This document shows, piece by piece, positions 54,328 through 63,166 of a DNA stretch of 64,000 nucleotides (position 1 is the stretch's first letter; the number at the start of each line of letters is the position of its first letter). The stretch is from Sphingobacterium yanglingense. GTDB lineage: Bacteria; Bacteroidota; Bacteroidia; Sphingobacteriales; Sphingobacteriaceae. The DNA is taken from contig NZ_SNYV01000011.1 of assembly GCF_004363245.1 (NCBI RefSeq), positions 620,001 to 684,000 of the forward strand. Reading direction: 5' to 3'. Below the pieces are notes generated by a model. That model was not told the origin of the DNA. It saw nothing but the letters and a program-made list of their open reading frames with translations, and did no database searches. A program made the translations under genes and the position numbers.

Positions 54328-54673
54328 CGATAAACTATACGACCTGCTCAAAAACAGCAAACTCGAATTGCCTTTTGCGGATTTTGAAAGCCGTATGATG
54401 CAGCAGATTGTCGATTTTGAAAAAGCGAAAACCCAAATGCACCAAAGCAAGAAAATGGCACTCCTTTTCTTTCTGATAGGCACCATCTTTGGTATGCTCC
54501 TCAACTATGTGCTAGGCTTAGTACTGTCTTCCTATGATCTGCCCGAAGCCTCTCTGGACAAAATCTCATTCTTCTCCCAGCTGATCTATGTCGTCCTAAT
54601 TGTTCTTTTCAGTGACAAACTCTGGAAGCTATTTAAGATGACACGAGAATCTGATACTAAAAAATCAACTTAA
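54317..54673 (+). CDS. Small two-helix membrane protein, possible anti-sigma factor
   Basis: 118 aa, start 11 nt inside the sigma gene. A 50-residue cytosolic N-terminus (LLKNSKLELPFADFESRMM) precedes two membrane helices (MALLFFLIGTIFGMLLNYV and FFSQLIYVVLIVLFSDKLW). The coupled position after an ECF sigma factor is that of anti-sigma factors, although a zinc-binding HxxxCxxC motif is absent. Its 3' end overlaps the convergent TonB receptor gene by 17 nt. Confidence 0.7.
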   Translation: MEHNDKLYDLLKNSKLELPFADFESRMMQQIVDFEKAKTQMHQSKKMALLFFLIGTIFGMLLNYVLGLVLSSYDLPEASLDKISFFSQLIYVVLIVLFSDKLWKLFKMTRESDTKKST

Positions 54674-56732
54674 CACCCCCATAAAAATTACGTGTGGCTG
54701 CCGCATTAAAGTAGCGGCCACCAAAAGCATTAATATCATTTCCTAAACTGTATCGCTGATTCAGCAGATTGTCTACACCAGCATATACCTGTACAGATAC
54801 CCCATAAAGCCGAGGAGCGGTATAGCTGGCCTTGGCCTGTACTAAGTGGAATTTCTTTGCATAGACACTATTGGCATCATCCAAAGGCATGGAGGAGGTA
54901 AAGTTATGATACAGATTTAAATCAAACTGGTAAGGGAAATCGATTTTAACGTTATTGGTCCATACCCATTGTGGCACTGCCGTCATTCTATTGCCTGAAT
55001 AATCCTTATCAGCCACCTTGTACTGGCCAAAATGATAGTCATTATAACTCACAGCACTGTGTATGCTCAACCCGCGTAATACCGGTGATTGTGGCAAAAC
55101 TGGAATCGCTCCCCATACCGACACCTCAATCCCTTTTTGCTCCATCTCTCCTGCATTCTGATAATACTCCGCGCCGGCCTCATTCAGGCTACGCACAATA
55201 CCATTTTCCATGCGGTAGGTATAAGCGGCAATATCCAAAATCAGGTTATTGTTCTTATTCCGTATTTTATAACCGACCTCATAGTTCGTTCCGGATTCAG
55301 CTTGCAGGTTGGCATTTATTGTATTGTCAGAAGAGCGCACCTCCGCAAGGGTAGGTGTAGAGTAACCTTTCGCCACGGAAGCCCGCCAGGACATTACTTC
55401 ATTGAGGGTATAGGAACTCGCTATACGGGGCATCCATTGCTTATCAAAGGAAATACGGCCATCTGTAGGCGTTGCCACAGGGTATTTACGGGTGTAGTCG
55501 ATATGGTTACCATTCAGTCCGAGAGCAGCTTCTAGATTCCAGTTCTTCATCAGTTCAATCTGAGCCCGATAGAATACGTTCCACTGGCTATTGGTCATGC
55601 CATCGCGCGCTTGCACAGCGCCTGCCACCCCTTTGTTATTATCGTAGTTGTCGATATCACTGCTTCCTTTTATCCCCTCGAATCCCAGTTGCATTTGCCA
55701 AGGCAGGACCGCCTCCGGATTGTCCAGCGACAGGTAAGTCCGCAGTCCCCAATTTTTCTCTATACGCTCCTCATAGTTTGTGATAAAAGGATTCTTGAAG
55801 TCTGTATAAGAACCAAATAATGAAACTTGGTGCGATAGATACTTACCGAGCTGTAGACGATGGGAGACCCCTCCAAATCCCGTTTTATTGTAAATAGCGG
55901 CCTGCTGTTCTTTGGCGCCCGGATTAGGACCACCTGCAGGGCGCGAGGCTCTCGGATCGGCTTCATACTGCGCTAGTGTAAGTCCACCGGGAGTCTCATA
56001 GCCCAGATCCGTATATAAAACAAAAGCTCGTAATTCGGCTATAGGAGAATATTTCCATTGATGTGCCGTCTGAACTGTCTTCTTGTTCAGCCCCGCATTG
56101 TCCCGATAACCATTAGAACGTAAAAACGACTGGTCAAAAGAGAACTGATAATTGGGAGTCACCTTCTGCTGTAGCGATAGCGACTGCTGGAACAGGCCAT
56201 AGGCGCCAGCCGTAAGCTCGACCTCGCGTCTGTTCTCCAATGTTTCGAATCCCTTAGGGCTGATTTGTACAACTCCACCAGAGTTTGCCCCAAACAACGA
56301 GCCATCGGGTCCCTTGACCAACTGTATCGCCTGTATACCCACTGGAGCAAGTAGATTGAGATAAGTATTTCCTCCTGCATCGGTCAGCGGAAATTCGTCC
56401 ACATAGACCTTGGTATTACGAATTCCAAACGGTGAGCGGATCAAACTTCCCCGCATCGCCAGGCGATATGAACCAGGCGAGCGTTCTTCCATACGTATAC
56501 CCGGAACCGTATTCACTGCCGATACTAGAGACATAGGCCCCTGTCGGGAGATAACATCTGTCGATAAGGTTTGGGTAGCTGAAGTAACACCCAAAGAAGA
56601 CTGTTTGGCAAAGTATACCTTGACATCTATAGGCTGTAAGGTGGTACTAGTGCTGTCTTTAGAAACTTGTGCAGAGGCAGTCACTCCCAACAATGCTAGG
56701 AGTAGGGTTAGGTTTGTGGTCAAATATCTCAT
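54657..56732 (-). CDS. TonB-dependent outer-membrane receptor
   Basis: 691 aa with a signal peptide (LTTNLTLLLALLGVTASA-Q). The plug (about 30-165) has STDVISRQGPMSLVSAVNTVPGIRMEERSPG in order, then RGSLIRSPFGIRNTKVYVDEFPLTDAGG and the family sequence IQLVKGPDGSLFGANSGG. A 22-strand barrel follows, ending in FYGGVKLIF. No N-terminal CNA-B domain, so it is not SusC-like but of the siderophore/cobalamin-receptor type. Ligand unknown. It is 27 nt downstream of the Omp85-like gene. Confidence 0.92.
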   Translation of the reverse strand: MRYLTTNLTLLLALLGVTASAQVSKDSTSTTLQPIDVKVYFAKQSSLGVTSATQTLSTDVISRQGPMSLVSAVNTVPGIRMEERSPGSYRLAMRGSLIRSPFGIRNTKVYVDEFPLTDAGGNTYLNLLAPVGIQAIQLVKGPDGSLFGANSGGVVQISPKGFETLENRREVELTAGAYGLFQQSLSLQQKVTPNYQFSFDQSFLRSNGYRDNAGLNKKTVQTAHQWKYSPIAELRAFVLYTDLGYETPGGLTLAQYEADPRASRPAGGPNPGAKEQQAAIYNKTGFGGVSHRLQLGKYLSHQVSLFGSYTDFKNPFITNYEERIEKNWGLRTYLSLDNPEAVLPWQMQLGFEGIKGSSDIDNYDNNKGVAGAVQARDGMTNSQWNVFYRAQIELMKNWNLEAALGLNGNHIDYTRKYPVATPTDGRISFDKQWMPRIASSYTLNEVMSWRASVAKGYSTPTLAEVRSSDNTINANLQAESGTNYEVGYKIRNKNNNLILDIAAYTYRMENGIVRSLNEAGAEYYQNAGEMEQKGIEVSVWGAIPVLPQSPVLRGLSIHSAVSYNDYHFGQYKVADKDYSGNRMTAVPQWVWTNNVKIDFPYQFDLNLYHNFTSSMPLDDANSVYAKKFHLVQAKASYTAPRLYGVSVQVYAGVDNLLNQRYSLGNDINAFGGRYFNAAATRNFYGGVKLIF

Positions 56733-56759
56733 CTAACGCTAAAGATAAGGCTTTTTCGC

Positions 56760-58055
56760 TTAGAATGCCTCATTCAATCCCAAAAACAGGCCTTTCTGTC
56801 CGAACTTACCGATTGCATAATCGATACACAGATTGGTACGGGTCATTTTATTGAAGAGCACCCGTAAGCCAGCACCGCCTGAAGGTTGCCAGTACTTGAA
56901 CAGCTTGGTGCCCATCTGGTCGTCTACAGTCTGAATATTTCCAAAGACCACACCGCTCAAAAACTGATTCCGCAATATTGGGAATCGATATTCAACCTCA
57001 CCGTAGGCGTAAGAACGCCCTTTGAAATACCCATTGGTATAACCTCTACCACTTTTTGCATAGGGATCTTTACCTGTACCCGGCAAATCAAGATAAGGCA
57101 GCTTGCCACTTAGATTGTACGATCCGTAATACCATAAGGCCAATACGTGATTAGGACGGCCACGCTCGGGGAACAGCTGAAAGTACTTGCGAAAATCAGT
57201 AAGGAGCTGTATCGCATTCTGTGAACTCCCCATCCAAGTCTGGTTCATCCGAAAGACCACATCCGAATAGATACCTTTATAGGCACTATTGGGATTGTCG
57301 CGGGTCATATACTGTAGATTGAACATCAATCCATTATTATTGTTGCGCACGGGGTCAAAACCGTTCCACTTACTATAAATCTCATTGGGTGAAGGAGAGA
57401 CCTCCGTCAGAGTACTTACATTACGTTTTAACTCAAAATAGGCTCCCGCACCAACAAATAGTCCAGGGCTCAATTTTTTGTAAATACGCTCATTAAATCC
57501 GTAAACCGTATATTTATTGACAAAACGGTCACGGTCCGGATTGCTGATAATGGATTCCTCTTCTGTAGGATTCGGCAATTGATGCCCGATTCCCATACCG
57601 TAATCCAGTCCGACCATCTTAGCAATATGGAGACTTCCTTTTAGGTTCCATTTATTCTCCCGGGTATATACATCATGAAAAAGATAACCGAATACAATAC
57701 CTCTCGTCGTATAGTTCAAAGCGGTAGCAAAGACAGACATGCTGGTGTTTTCTTTCTCACCGAAATACAATCCACCCACTGCCTTAATCCCTACCTGAAA
57801 ACCAATGCTCGGATTGTAATTAAGATTGGGCAGATAGGAGATACCCGATCGCTTCTCCGGTGTACCGTCTTTCTTTCTTTTCTTAAAAGGATTGATATCC
57901 TGAAAAAGATTGACCACATCATATAGACTATCAGGAGGTAGGGGAGCACCCTTTATCCTTTTTAAAAACAGGCTATCGGTTTGCAGTTCGAAGTCCTGTG
58001 CATAAGTATTTAACGCTAACAAGGGTAAAAACAAAAGGATGTACAGGTATCTCAT
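56760..58055 (-). CDS. Omp85-family (BamA/TamA-like) outer-membrane protein
   Basis: 431 aa from ATG 58055 (MRYLYILLFL). An in-frame ATG at 58127 lies beyond a -7-like TATCTTTA (complement of 58090-58097). After a signal peptide and a short linker (ending at KRKKDGTPEKRSG) the protein is essentially a barrel: SYLPNLNYNPSIGFQVG start and GGAGLRVLFNKMTRTNLCIDYAIGKFGQKG end, typical of the bacterial surface antigen (Omp85) fold. No POTRA domains are present, so it is a lone barrel, not BamA itself. Cargo unknown; operon with the TonB receptor. Confidence 0.85.
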   Translation of the reverse strand: MRYLYILLFLPLLALNTYAQDFELQTDSLFLKRIKGAPLPPDSLYDVVNLFQDINPFKKRKKDGTPEKRSGISYLPNLNYNPSIGFQVGIKAVGGLYFGEKENTSMSVFATALNYTTRGIVFGYLFHDVYTRENKWNLKGSLHIAKMVGLDYGMGIGHQLPNPTEEESIISNPDRDRFVNKYTVYGFNERIYKKLSPGLFVGAGAYFELKRNVSTLTEVSPSPNEIYSKWNGFDPVRNNNNGLMFNLQYMTRDNPNSAYKGIYSDVVFRMNQTWMGSSQNAIQLLTDFRKYFQLFPERGRPNHVLALWYYGSYNLSGKLPYLDLPGTGKDPYAKSGRGYTNGYFKGRSYAYGEVEYRFPILRNQFLSGVVFGNIQTVDDQMGTKLFKYWQPSGGAGLRVLFNKMTRTNLCIDYAIGKFGQKGLFLGLNEAF

Positions 58056-58226
58056 AGGTGGCTCTTTCCATATTAGTAAGCACGAAAATAAAGATAAGTT
58101 TTGGCTTTTAGGGCTTTCGGTGACCACAAAAAACGTTTTTCAAATTCATTTGTTCTCCTTTTCTACGTATCTTACAGGGTAAGAATTATTATAATTTGTA
58201 TCAAAACATCTTAAATAAAAAATATT

Positions 58227-58508
58227 ATGTTAATTAAAAAAGAAGAAACAGGAAGCAAAGGAGCCTTTGTTGCCTATGAGGAAAATAAGAAAATAGGGGA
58301 GATGAGTTATTCCATAGCAGGTACAGACAAGATAATTGTAGACCATACCGAAGTAGACCCTGAACAAAAAGGAAAAAGTATTGGTAAGATTCTATTACAG
58401 AAGGTAGTCGAACATGCTAGGGATAATAATCTGAAAATCATCCCGCTATGTCCTTTTGCCAAGGCCATGTTTGAGAAGAACGTCGATATAAGGGATGTAC
58501 TCGCTTAA
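58227..58508 (+). CDS. Small GNAT-type N-acetyltransferase (YjdJ-like)
   Basis: 93 aa. The shortened GNAT fold (GCN5-related) is recognisable: GEMSYSIAGTDKIIVDHTEVDPEQKGKSIG in order, with the acetyl-CoA loop Q-K-G-K-S-I-G, then LKIIPLCPFAKAMFEKN. Such proteins acetylate small amines or have no tested function. ATG 58227 is preceded by an AT-rich leader. Single-gene unit. Confidence 0.88.
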   Translation: MLIKKEETGSKGAFVAYEENKKIGEMSYSIAGTDKIIVDHTEVDPEQKGKSIGKILLQKVVEHARDNNLKIIPLCPFAKAMFEKNVDIRDVLA

Positions 58509-58525
58509 GATCTAGATTGCTATCT

Positions 58526-58557
58526 TGCTTCCTTAAGGTCTCCCGGCCAAGGAAGCA
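58526..58557. terminator. Hairpin between the acetyltransferase and ACC-deaminase-family genes
   Basis: TGCTTCCTT (58526-58534) pairs with AAGGAAGCA (58549-58557). Strong stem, no clear T-run on either strand, between convergent genes. It may act as a weak bidirectional terminator or 3' stabiliser. Confidence 0.55.
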
Positions 58558-58563
58558 GGCACG

Positions 58564-59442
58564 CTAATCTTGAAAATGCTTCAGCTGCCCCAGTAAGCCG
58601 GTCAGTCCTCCTGTATGGATAAATAATATACGGCTGCCTTTTTCAAACATGTCCTTTTCCAATAAATCATGTAGTGCAAACAGGGCTTTGCCCGTGTAGG
58701 TCGGCTCTATCATTATACCCGTTTGCTGTACGAATCCTTGGACAAACTGTATCAACTCGGGCTTGACCTTTGCATAGCCCCCAAAATGGTAATCTAGATG
58801 GAGCCTGCACTGTTGCAGGTCAGCCCCCAACTGCTGCATCTCATCGGCGATAAATGCTCCTCCTTTCAATACTGGCACCACATGCAATAGGTTCATCCGA
58901 TCCTGTTGTGCAATCCCCATAGCGACACCTGCAGCAGTAGTACCGGTACCTGCAGCCACAAAGATATGATCATACTGCTGCTCAAGCTCGCTGATGATCT
59001 CCGAACAGCCGCGCGCACCGTCCATTCCCGCCCCGCCCTCATCGATCATAAAGCTTCTGTCAGTCTCTTCAAGCTGACTAAAGAGTTTATCCTTGTCTTT
59101 GTAGGCTTCCCGTGACACAAATAGAAGTTCCATGCCAAACAGGCGGCACATATCCAGCACCGGGTTGGAAATCTCCTCGCCCCTTATAAATGCCCTGGAC
59201 TGAAAACCACCTGACGCAGCAGCGCAAGCCACCGCCAATATATGATTGGACCAAGCGCCTCCAAAAGTAATTAACGTATCTCTACCTAATTCACTTGCTT
59301 TTAATAAATTATATTTCAATTTACGCCATTTATTACCAGATATGAACGGATGAATCATATCATCACGTTTCATATAGACTTGAACTGATTTTTGCTGATA
59401 TAAAGGGTGCGAAAGTAGTTGTTCTGGGCTAAAGAGGAGCAT
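58564..59442 (-). CDS. PLP-dependent ACC deaminase / D-cysteine desulfhydrase family protein
   Basis: 292 aa. Residues SGNKWRKLKYN carry the PLP lysine (Lys38). ITFGGAWSNHILAVA and VAAGTGTTAAGVAMG (phosphate-binding Gly loop) are further family motifs. The C-terminal part ends in LFIHTGGLTGLLG. The family uses 1-aminocyclopropane-1-carboxylate or D-cysteine; the residues that separate the two activities were not compared. Slightly shorter than the ~330-aa ACC deaminases, which favours the desulfhydrase branch. Confidence 0.9.
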   Translation of the reverse strand: MLLFSPEQLLSHPLYQQKSVQVYMKRDDMIHPFISGNKWRKLKYNLLKASELGRDTLITFGGAWSNHILAVACAAASGGFQSRAFIRGEEISNPVLDMCRLFGMELLFVSREAYKDKDKLFSQLEETDRSFMIDEGGAGMDGARGCSEIISELEQQYDHIFVAAGTGTTAAGVAMGIAQQDRMNLLHVVPVLKGGAFIADEMQQLGADLQQCRLHLDYHFGGYAKVKPELIQFVQGFVQQTGIMIEPTYTGKALFALHDLLEKDMFEKGSRILFIHTGGLTGLLGQLKHFQD

Positions 59443-59521
59443 AGATAAAAAGGACGTTGTTAATATTCAGTATATTGAAGTAAGAGTACGTCAAAGTTAG
59501 TACTTTTTGGTGTATTTCACT

Positions 59522-59529
59522 TACTTTTG
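59522..59529 (+). promoter_or_regulatory. -7 element TACTTTTG, four bases before ATG
   Basis: A perfect TAnnTTTG followed by TGCT and the ATG at 59534, so the rluD-like mRNA is expected to begin at or within a few bases of ATG. The -33 partner is weak. Confidence 0.65.
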
Positions 59530-59533
59530 TGCT

Positions 59534-60571
59534 ATGAACGAAGACTTAGATATACAGGAACAAGACGAGCAGGAATTGTATGAACATATACGGATAGTTG
59601 CCGACAAAGGGCAGGCCTTGCTTCGTATTGACAAGTTTTTAATGAATAGAGTAGAGAACACCTCCCGCAACCGCATACAGAATGCGATTGATGCAGGTTC
59701 TGTCTTTGTCAATGATAAAGTCATCAAAGCCAGCTACAAGGTAAAACCACTCGATGTCATTACAATGGTCTTACCAGACCCTCCACGTGATACTGAGGTC
59801 TATCCCGAGGATATCCCATTGATTATTACTTATGAGGATGACGACCTTCTTATGGTCAATAAAGAGCCTGGCATGGTGGTACATCCCGGGTTCAACAACT
59901 ATACCGGTACACTGGTAAATGCACTGACGTTTCACCTCAATCAGCTGCCTACACTACCGGGCAATACTGGACGGCCAGGATTGGTACACCGTATAGATAA
60001 AGATACCTCCGGACTACTCGTTATCGCCAAGAACGAATGGGCCATGACCTATCTGGCCAAGCAATTCTTTGAACATAGCATAGAGCGTCGCTACGTCGCC
60101 CTCGTATGGGGAGATATCCCCGAAGATGGTACTATCTCCGGTTATATCGGCCGCGATATGAAAGACCGTCGGATAATGAATATGTACGATGATCCTGAAA
60201 AAGGGAAATGGTCGGTCACGCACTATAAGGTAATAGAGCGCCTGGGTTTTGTCACATTGATTGAATGCCAGTTGGAAACAGGCCGTACCCACCAGATACG
60301 TACACATATGAAATCCATAGGCCATCCTATTTTCAATGATGCCAGTTATGGGGGGGACCGAATACTCAAAGGGACGGCATTTTCAAAATACAAACAGTTT
60401 GTAGACAATTGTTTTCAAATAATACCTAGACAGGCACTTCATGCTAGATCACTCGGTTTTATACACCCGAAGACAAAAAAAGAAATGAACTTTGAGGTAC
60501 CATTGCCTGAGGATTTTCGTTTAGTATTAGAAAAGTGGAGAGGATACGCTGCTGAAAAAACACAGCAATAG
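59534..60571 (+). CDS. rluD: RluA-family 23S rRNA pseudouridine synthase (RluD-like)
   Basis: 345 aa from ATG 59534 (MNEDLDIQEQ); the frame extends to 59507 only upstream of the -7 element. An S4 RNA-binding domain comes first (about 25-85: RIDKFLMNRVENTSRNRIQN). The synthase domain has the catalytic Asp in LVHRIDKDTSGLLVIAKN, with PGMVVHPG before and GRTHQIRTHM after. It isomerises uridines in 23S rRNA, in RluD in helix 69. Symbol by best-fitting architecture. Upstream of an aminotransferase gene. Confidence 0.92.
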   Translation: MNEDLDIQEQDEQELYEHIRIVADKGQALLRIDKFLMNRVENTSRNRIQNAIDAGSVFVNDKVIKASYKVKPLDVITMVLPDPPRDTEVYPEDIPLIITYEDDDLLMVNKEPGMVVHPGFNNYTGTLVNALTFHLNQLPTLPGNTGRPGLVHRIDKDTSGLLVIAKNEWAMTYLAKQFFEHSIERRYVALVWGDIPEDGTISGYIGRDMKDRRIMNMYDDPEKGKWSVTHYKVIERLGFVTLIECQLETGRTHQIRTHMKSIGHPIFNDASYGGDRILKGTAFSKYKQFVDNCFQIIPRQALHARSLGFIHPKTKKEMNFEVPLPEDFRLVLEKWRGYAAEKTQQ

Positions 60572-60605
60572 AGTCCGCCAAACGATTACGCTTTAATGCA
60601 TTTTT

Positions 60606-61469
60606 ATGCCTACACATTACATGAACTACAACGGCGCTTTGCTGCCGGAGGACCATACTATATTTTCGGCCAATAACCGGGCATTCCGCTATGGAGACGG
60701 CATCTTTGAGACCATGCTTTATAAAGACGGAGAGATCCGTTTTCTGGATTTTCATATCGAACGCTTACAACAGAGTATGCAACGGCTTGAGCTGGAATCG
60801 TCGGGCAAGTTCGACACCTATTTCTTTAAGGGAGCAGCAGATGAGTTAATCCGCAAAAACAATATGCTCGGACAGCGCGTCCGCGTGCGCCTTTCGGTAT
60901 TCAGACAAGGCGATGGGCTCTATACCCCCGACAGCAACCGACCAAGTTATATCTTTCAGGTGCAACGTCTGGAAGAGCCACAAAGAGATAAGAAAAACGG
61001 TCTTATTATCGACCTATACACGGAGAATAAAAAGCCCTTTGGCGACCTCTCAGATCTCAAATCAAACAATGCATTGATATATGTCCTTGCCGGACTGTAC
61101 AAGAAGAAATTTGATTATGATGATGTACTCATTCTCAATCAGGAAGGCTTCCTCTGTGAAGCACTGACATCGAATATCTTCGTGTACTTTGAGAAAGCGC
61201 TGTATACACCTGCGCTGAATCAAGGTTGTATCGCTGGGGTGATGCGTCGCGTGGTAATGGATATAGCGGAGGCCGAGGGAATACCGGTCATCGAAGCGCA
61301 GATAAGTCCCGAAATCATGAAAAAGGCGGACGAGATATTCTGCACCAACGCCATACAAGGAATACAGTGGGTTATGGGATACAAGCAGAAGCGTTACTTT
61401 AATAAAATATCCCGGATATTGCAGGATAGACTGGCAACCTGGACTTATGACAAAGAAGGCAGTCTATAG
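60606..61469 (+). CDS. Class IV (fold-type IV) PLP aminotransferase / aminodeoxychorismate lyase-like
   Basis: 287 aa. Starts at ATG 60606, or at the in-frame ATG 60621 (MNYNGALLPED). FRYGDGIFETM is the family N-terminal motif, Lys152 in SDLKSNNALIYV binds PLP, Glu185 in GFLCEALTSNIF and the phosphate loop GCIAGVMRRVVM follow. The family includes branched-chain aminotransferases, D-amino-acid aminotransferases and 4-amino-4-deoxychorismate lyase (PabC). Length and the short N-terminus fit the lyase group, but substrate is not decided. Confidence 0.88.
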   Translation: MPTHYMNYNGALLPEDHTIFSANNRAFRYGDGIFETMLYKDGEIRFLDFHIERLQQSMQRLELESSGKFDTYFFKGAADELIRKNNMLGQRVRVRLSVFRQGDGLYTPDSNRPSYIFQVQRLEEPQRDKKNGLIIDLYTENKKPFGDLSDLKSNNALIYVLAGLYKKKFDYDDVLILNQEGFLCEALTSNIFVYFEKALYTPALNQGCIAGVMRRVVMDIAEAEGIPVIEAQISPEIMKKADEIFCTNAIQGIQWVMGYKQKRYFNKISRILQDRLATWTYDKEGSL

Positions 61470-61484
61470 GATAAGGAGAGCCAC

Positions 61485-61545
61485 AAATTCGCCTTTATAT
61501 TTCGACGCAATTATATTGCTTGTAAGGGCGAATTTATGTAGGTTT
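61485..61545 (+). promoter_or_regulatory. Promoter of mnmE with an inverted repeat across it
   Basis: TTG (61516-61518), a 19-bp spacer and TAGGTTTG (61538-61545), with ATG four bases later. AAATTCGCC (61485-61493) and GGCGAATTT (61527-61535) are exact inverted repeats 33 nt apart. The second copy lies inside the promoter spacer, as an operator would. Confidence 0.7.
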
Positions 61546-61550
61546 GTCCC

Positions 61551-62930
61551 ATGTCTACAAACGGATTAATATCTCAAGATACTATCGTAGCATTGGCTAC
61601 ATCTCCTGGTGCGCAAGGTGCTATCGCCGTAATACGTGTATCGGGAAACGAAGCGATAAACATCGTCAATGGTGTATTCAAAGGCAAGGATTTGACTGCC
61701 CAGGATTCACATACCATACATTTTGGCACCATACGTGAAGGAGAAGAAATCCTCGATGAGGTTTTGGTATCACTATTTGTGGCACCAAACTCATACACGA
61801 AAGAAAACTCGGTAGAAATATCGACACACAACTCCAAATACATTATCGAACGGATTATTGGCTTGCTGATAAAGAAAGGGGCGAGAGCTGCCCGTGCCGG
61901 AGAGTTTACACTACGGGCATTTCTTAATGGAGGTCTGGATCTATCTCAAGCAGAAGCTGTAGCAGACCTCATTGCGTCCAATTCGGCCGCATCGCACCAA
62001 GTGGCTATGCAACAAATGCGTGGTGGCTTTTCGAATCAGCTGAAGCAATTGCGCGAGGATTTGGTACACTTTGCATCCTTGATCGAGCTAGAACTTGACT
62101 TTGCTGAGGAGGATGTCGAATTTGCTAATCGCGACCAGTTGAAATCCCTTATACAGCAGATATATACGGTAATCGGAAAGCTTATACAGTCCTTCGAGCA
62201 AGGTAATGTGCTTAAAAATGGCGTACCTGTGGTCATTGCGGGCAAACCTAACGTGGGTAAATCAACGCTATTGAATGCCTTATTGAATGAAGAGCGTGCT
62301 ATCGTATCGGACATCGCAGGTACAACACGGGACACCATTGAAGACGAGATTAATATTCACGGGGTCACCTTCCGCTTTATCGATACCGCAGGTCTACGCG
62401 ACACCGAAGACATAATCGAAGCAAAAGGGGTAGAACGTACGCGGGAGAAAATGAAACAGGCTAGGTTAATCATCTATTTGTTTGACCCAACCCAGGATAA
62501 AATAGCTGTGGTCCAAGAGCAGATCAATGAAGTTAAGGATTTGAATATCCCTTTTGTAACGATAATCAATAAGAGCGATTTGCTGGCAGAAGGTGATAGA
62601 GCAGAATATAATGTATTAAACCCATTGTACATATCCGCTAAAAAACAAATCGGTATCGACGAACTTAAAGATGAATTGTTGAATCAGGTCAACCTTTCGA
62701 ATATCAATACCGACGATGTGATGGTCACCAATATCAGGCACGTAGAGGCACTACAGCTTACGCAAGCCGCGCTAGAACGAGTTTTATATGGTATTGATAA
62801 CCCGGTAACATCCGACTTTTTGGCAATGGATATCCGCCAATCTTTGCATCACTTGGGCGAGATAACAGGTACAGTAACTACGGATGACCTGCTGGAAAAT
62901 ATTTTTTCTAAGTTTTGCATAGGAAAATAA
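61551..62930 (+). CDS. mnmE: tRNA uridine-34 modification GTPase
   Basis: 459 aa. With MnmG it forms the 5-carboxymethylaminomethyl group on wobble uridine. The N-terminal tetrahydrofolate-binding domain (1-120) has RVSGNEA and AGEFTLRAFLNGG. The central helical part is followed by the G domain: G1 GKPNVGKS (231-238), switch I GTTRDT, G3 DTAG (278-281), G4 NKSD. The C-terminus ends in the conserved CIGK with Cys456. Complete. Its promoter is consensus and leaderless. Confidence 0.98.
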   Translation: MSTNGLISQDTIVALATSPGAQGAIAVIRVSGNEAINIVNGVFKGKDLTAQDSHTIHFGTIREGEEILDEVLVSLFVAPNSYTKENSVEISTHNSKYIIERIIGLLIKKGARAARAGEFTLRAFLNGGLDLSQAEAVADLIASNSAASHQVAMQQMRGGFSNQLKQLREDLVHFASLIELELDFAEEDVEFANRDQLKSLIQQIYTVIGKLIQSFEQGNVLKNGVPVVIAGKPNVGKSTLLNALLNEERAIVSDIAGTTRDTIEDEINIHGVTFRFIDTAGLRDTEDIIEAKGVERTREKMKQARLIIYLFDPTQDKIAVVQEQINEVKDLNIPFVTIINKSDLLAEGDRAEYNVLNPLYISAKKQIGIDELKDELLNQVNLSNINTDDVMVTNIRHVEALQLTQAALERVLYGIDNPVTSDFLAMDIRQSLHHLGEITGTVTTDDLLENIFSKFCIGK

Positions 62931-63008
62931 AAGGCTGTATATCAATACATTAACAAAAAAAAATTCTTGTTAGAAAGGAAGTTAAGAGCGCTTGCACAGG
63001 TTATAATA

Positions 63009-63050
63009 AAAACGGCTTAGGCAACTTTACAAAGTTGTCTAAGCCGTTTT
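63009..63050. terminator. 20-bp hairpin terminator after mnmE
   Basis: The arms 63009-63028 and 63031-63050 are complementary except one G-T pair, with AAAACGG/CCGTTTT ends. The rightward transcript ends in a T-run. It lies 79 nt after the mnmE stop. Confidence 0.88.
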
Positions 63051-63111
63051 AGAAAGACGCCGAAGCCATTTTTTATTTGACCAGGGCCATTTTAGGGCTT
63101 TTTAAGCGTAA

Positions 63112-63143
63112 AAAAAGGGATATCTCCTGGAGTATCCCTTTTT
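63112..63143. terminator. Terminator of the HU-like gene
   Basis: AAAAAGGGATA (63112-63122) pairs with TATCCCTTTTT (63133-63143), followed on the minus strand by further T residues. It lies 24 nt past the HU-like stop. Confidence 0.88.
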
Positions 63144-63166
63144 GAATCGGTAGCTAGCCCAAATAA

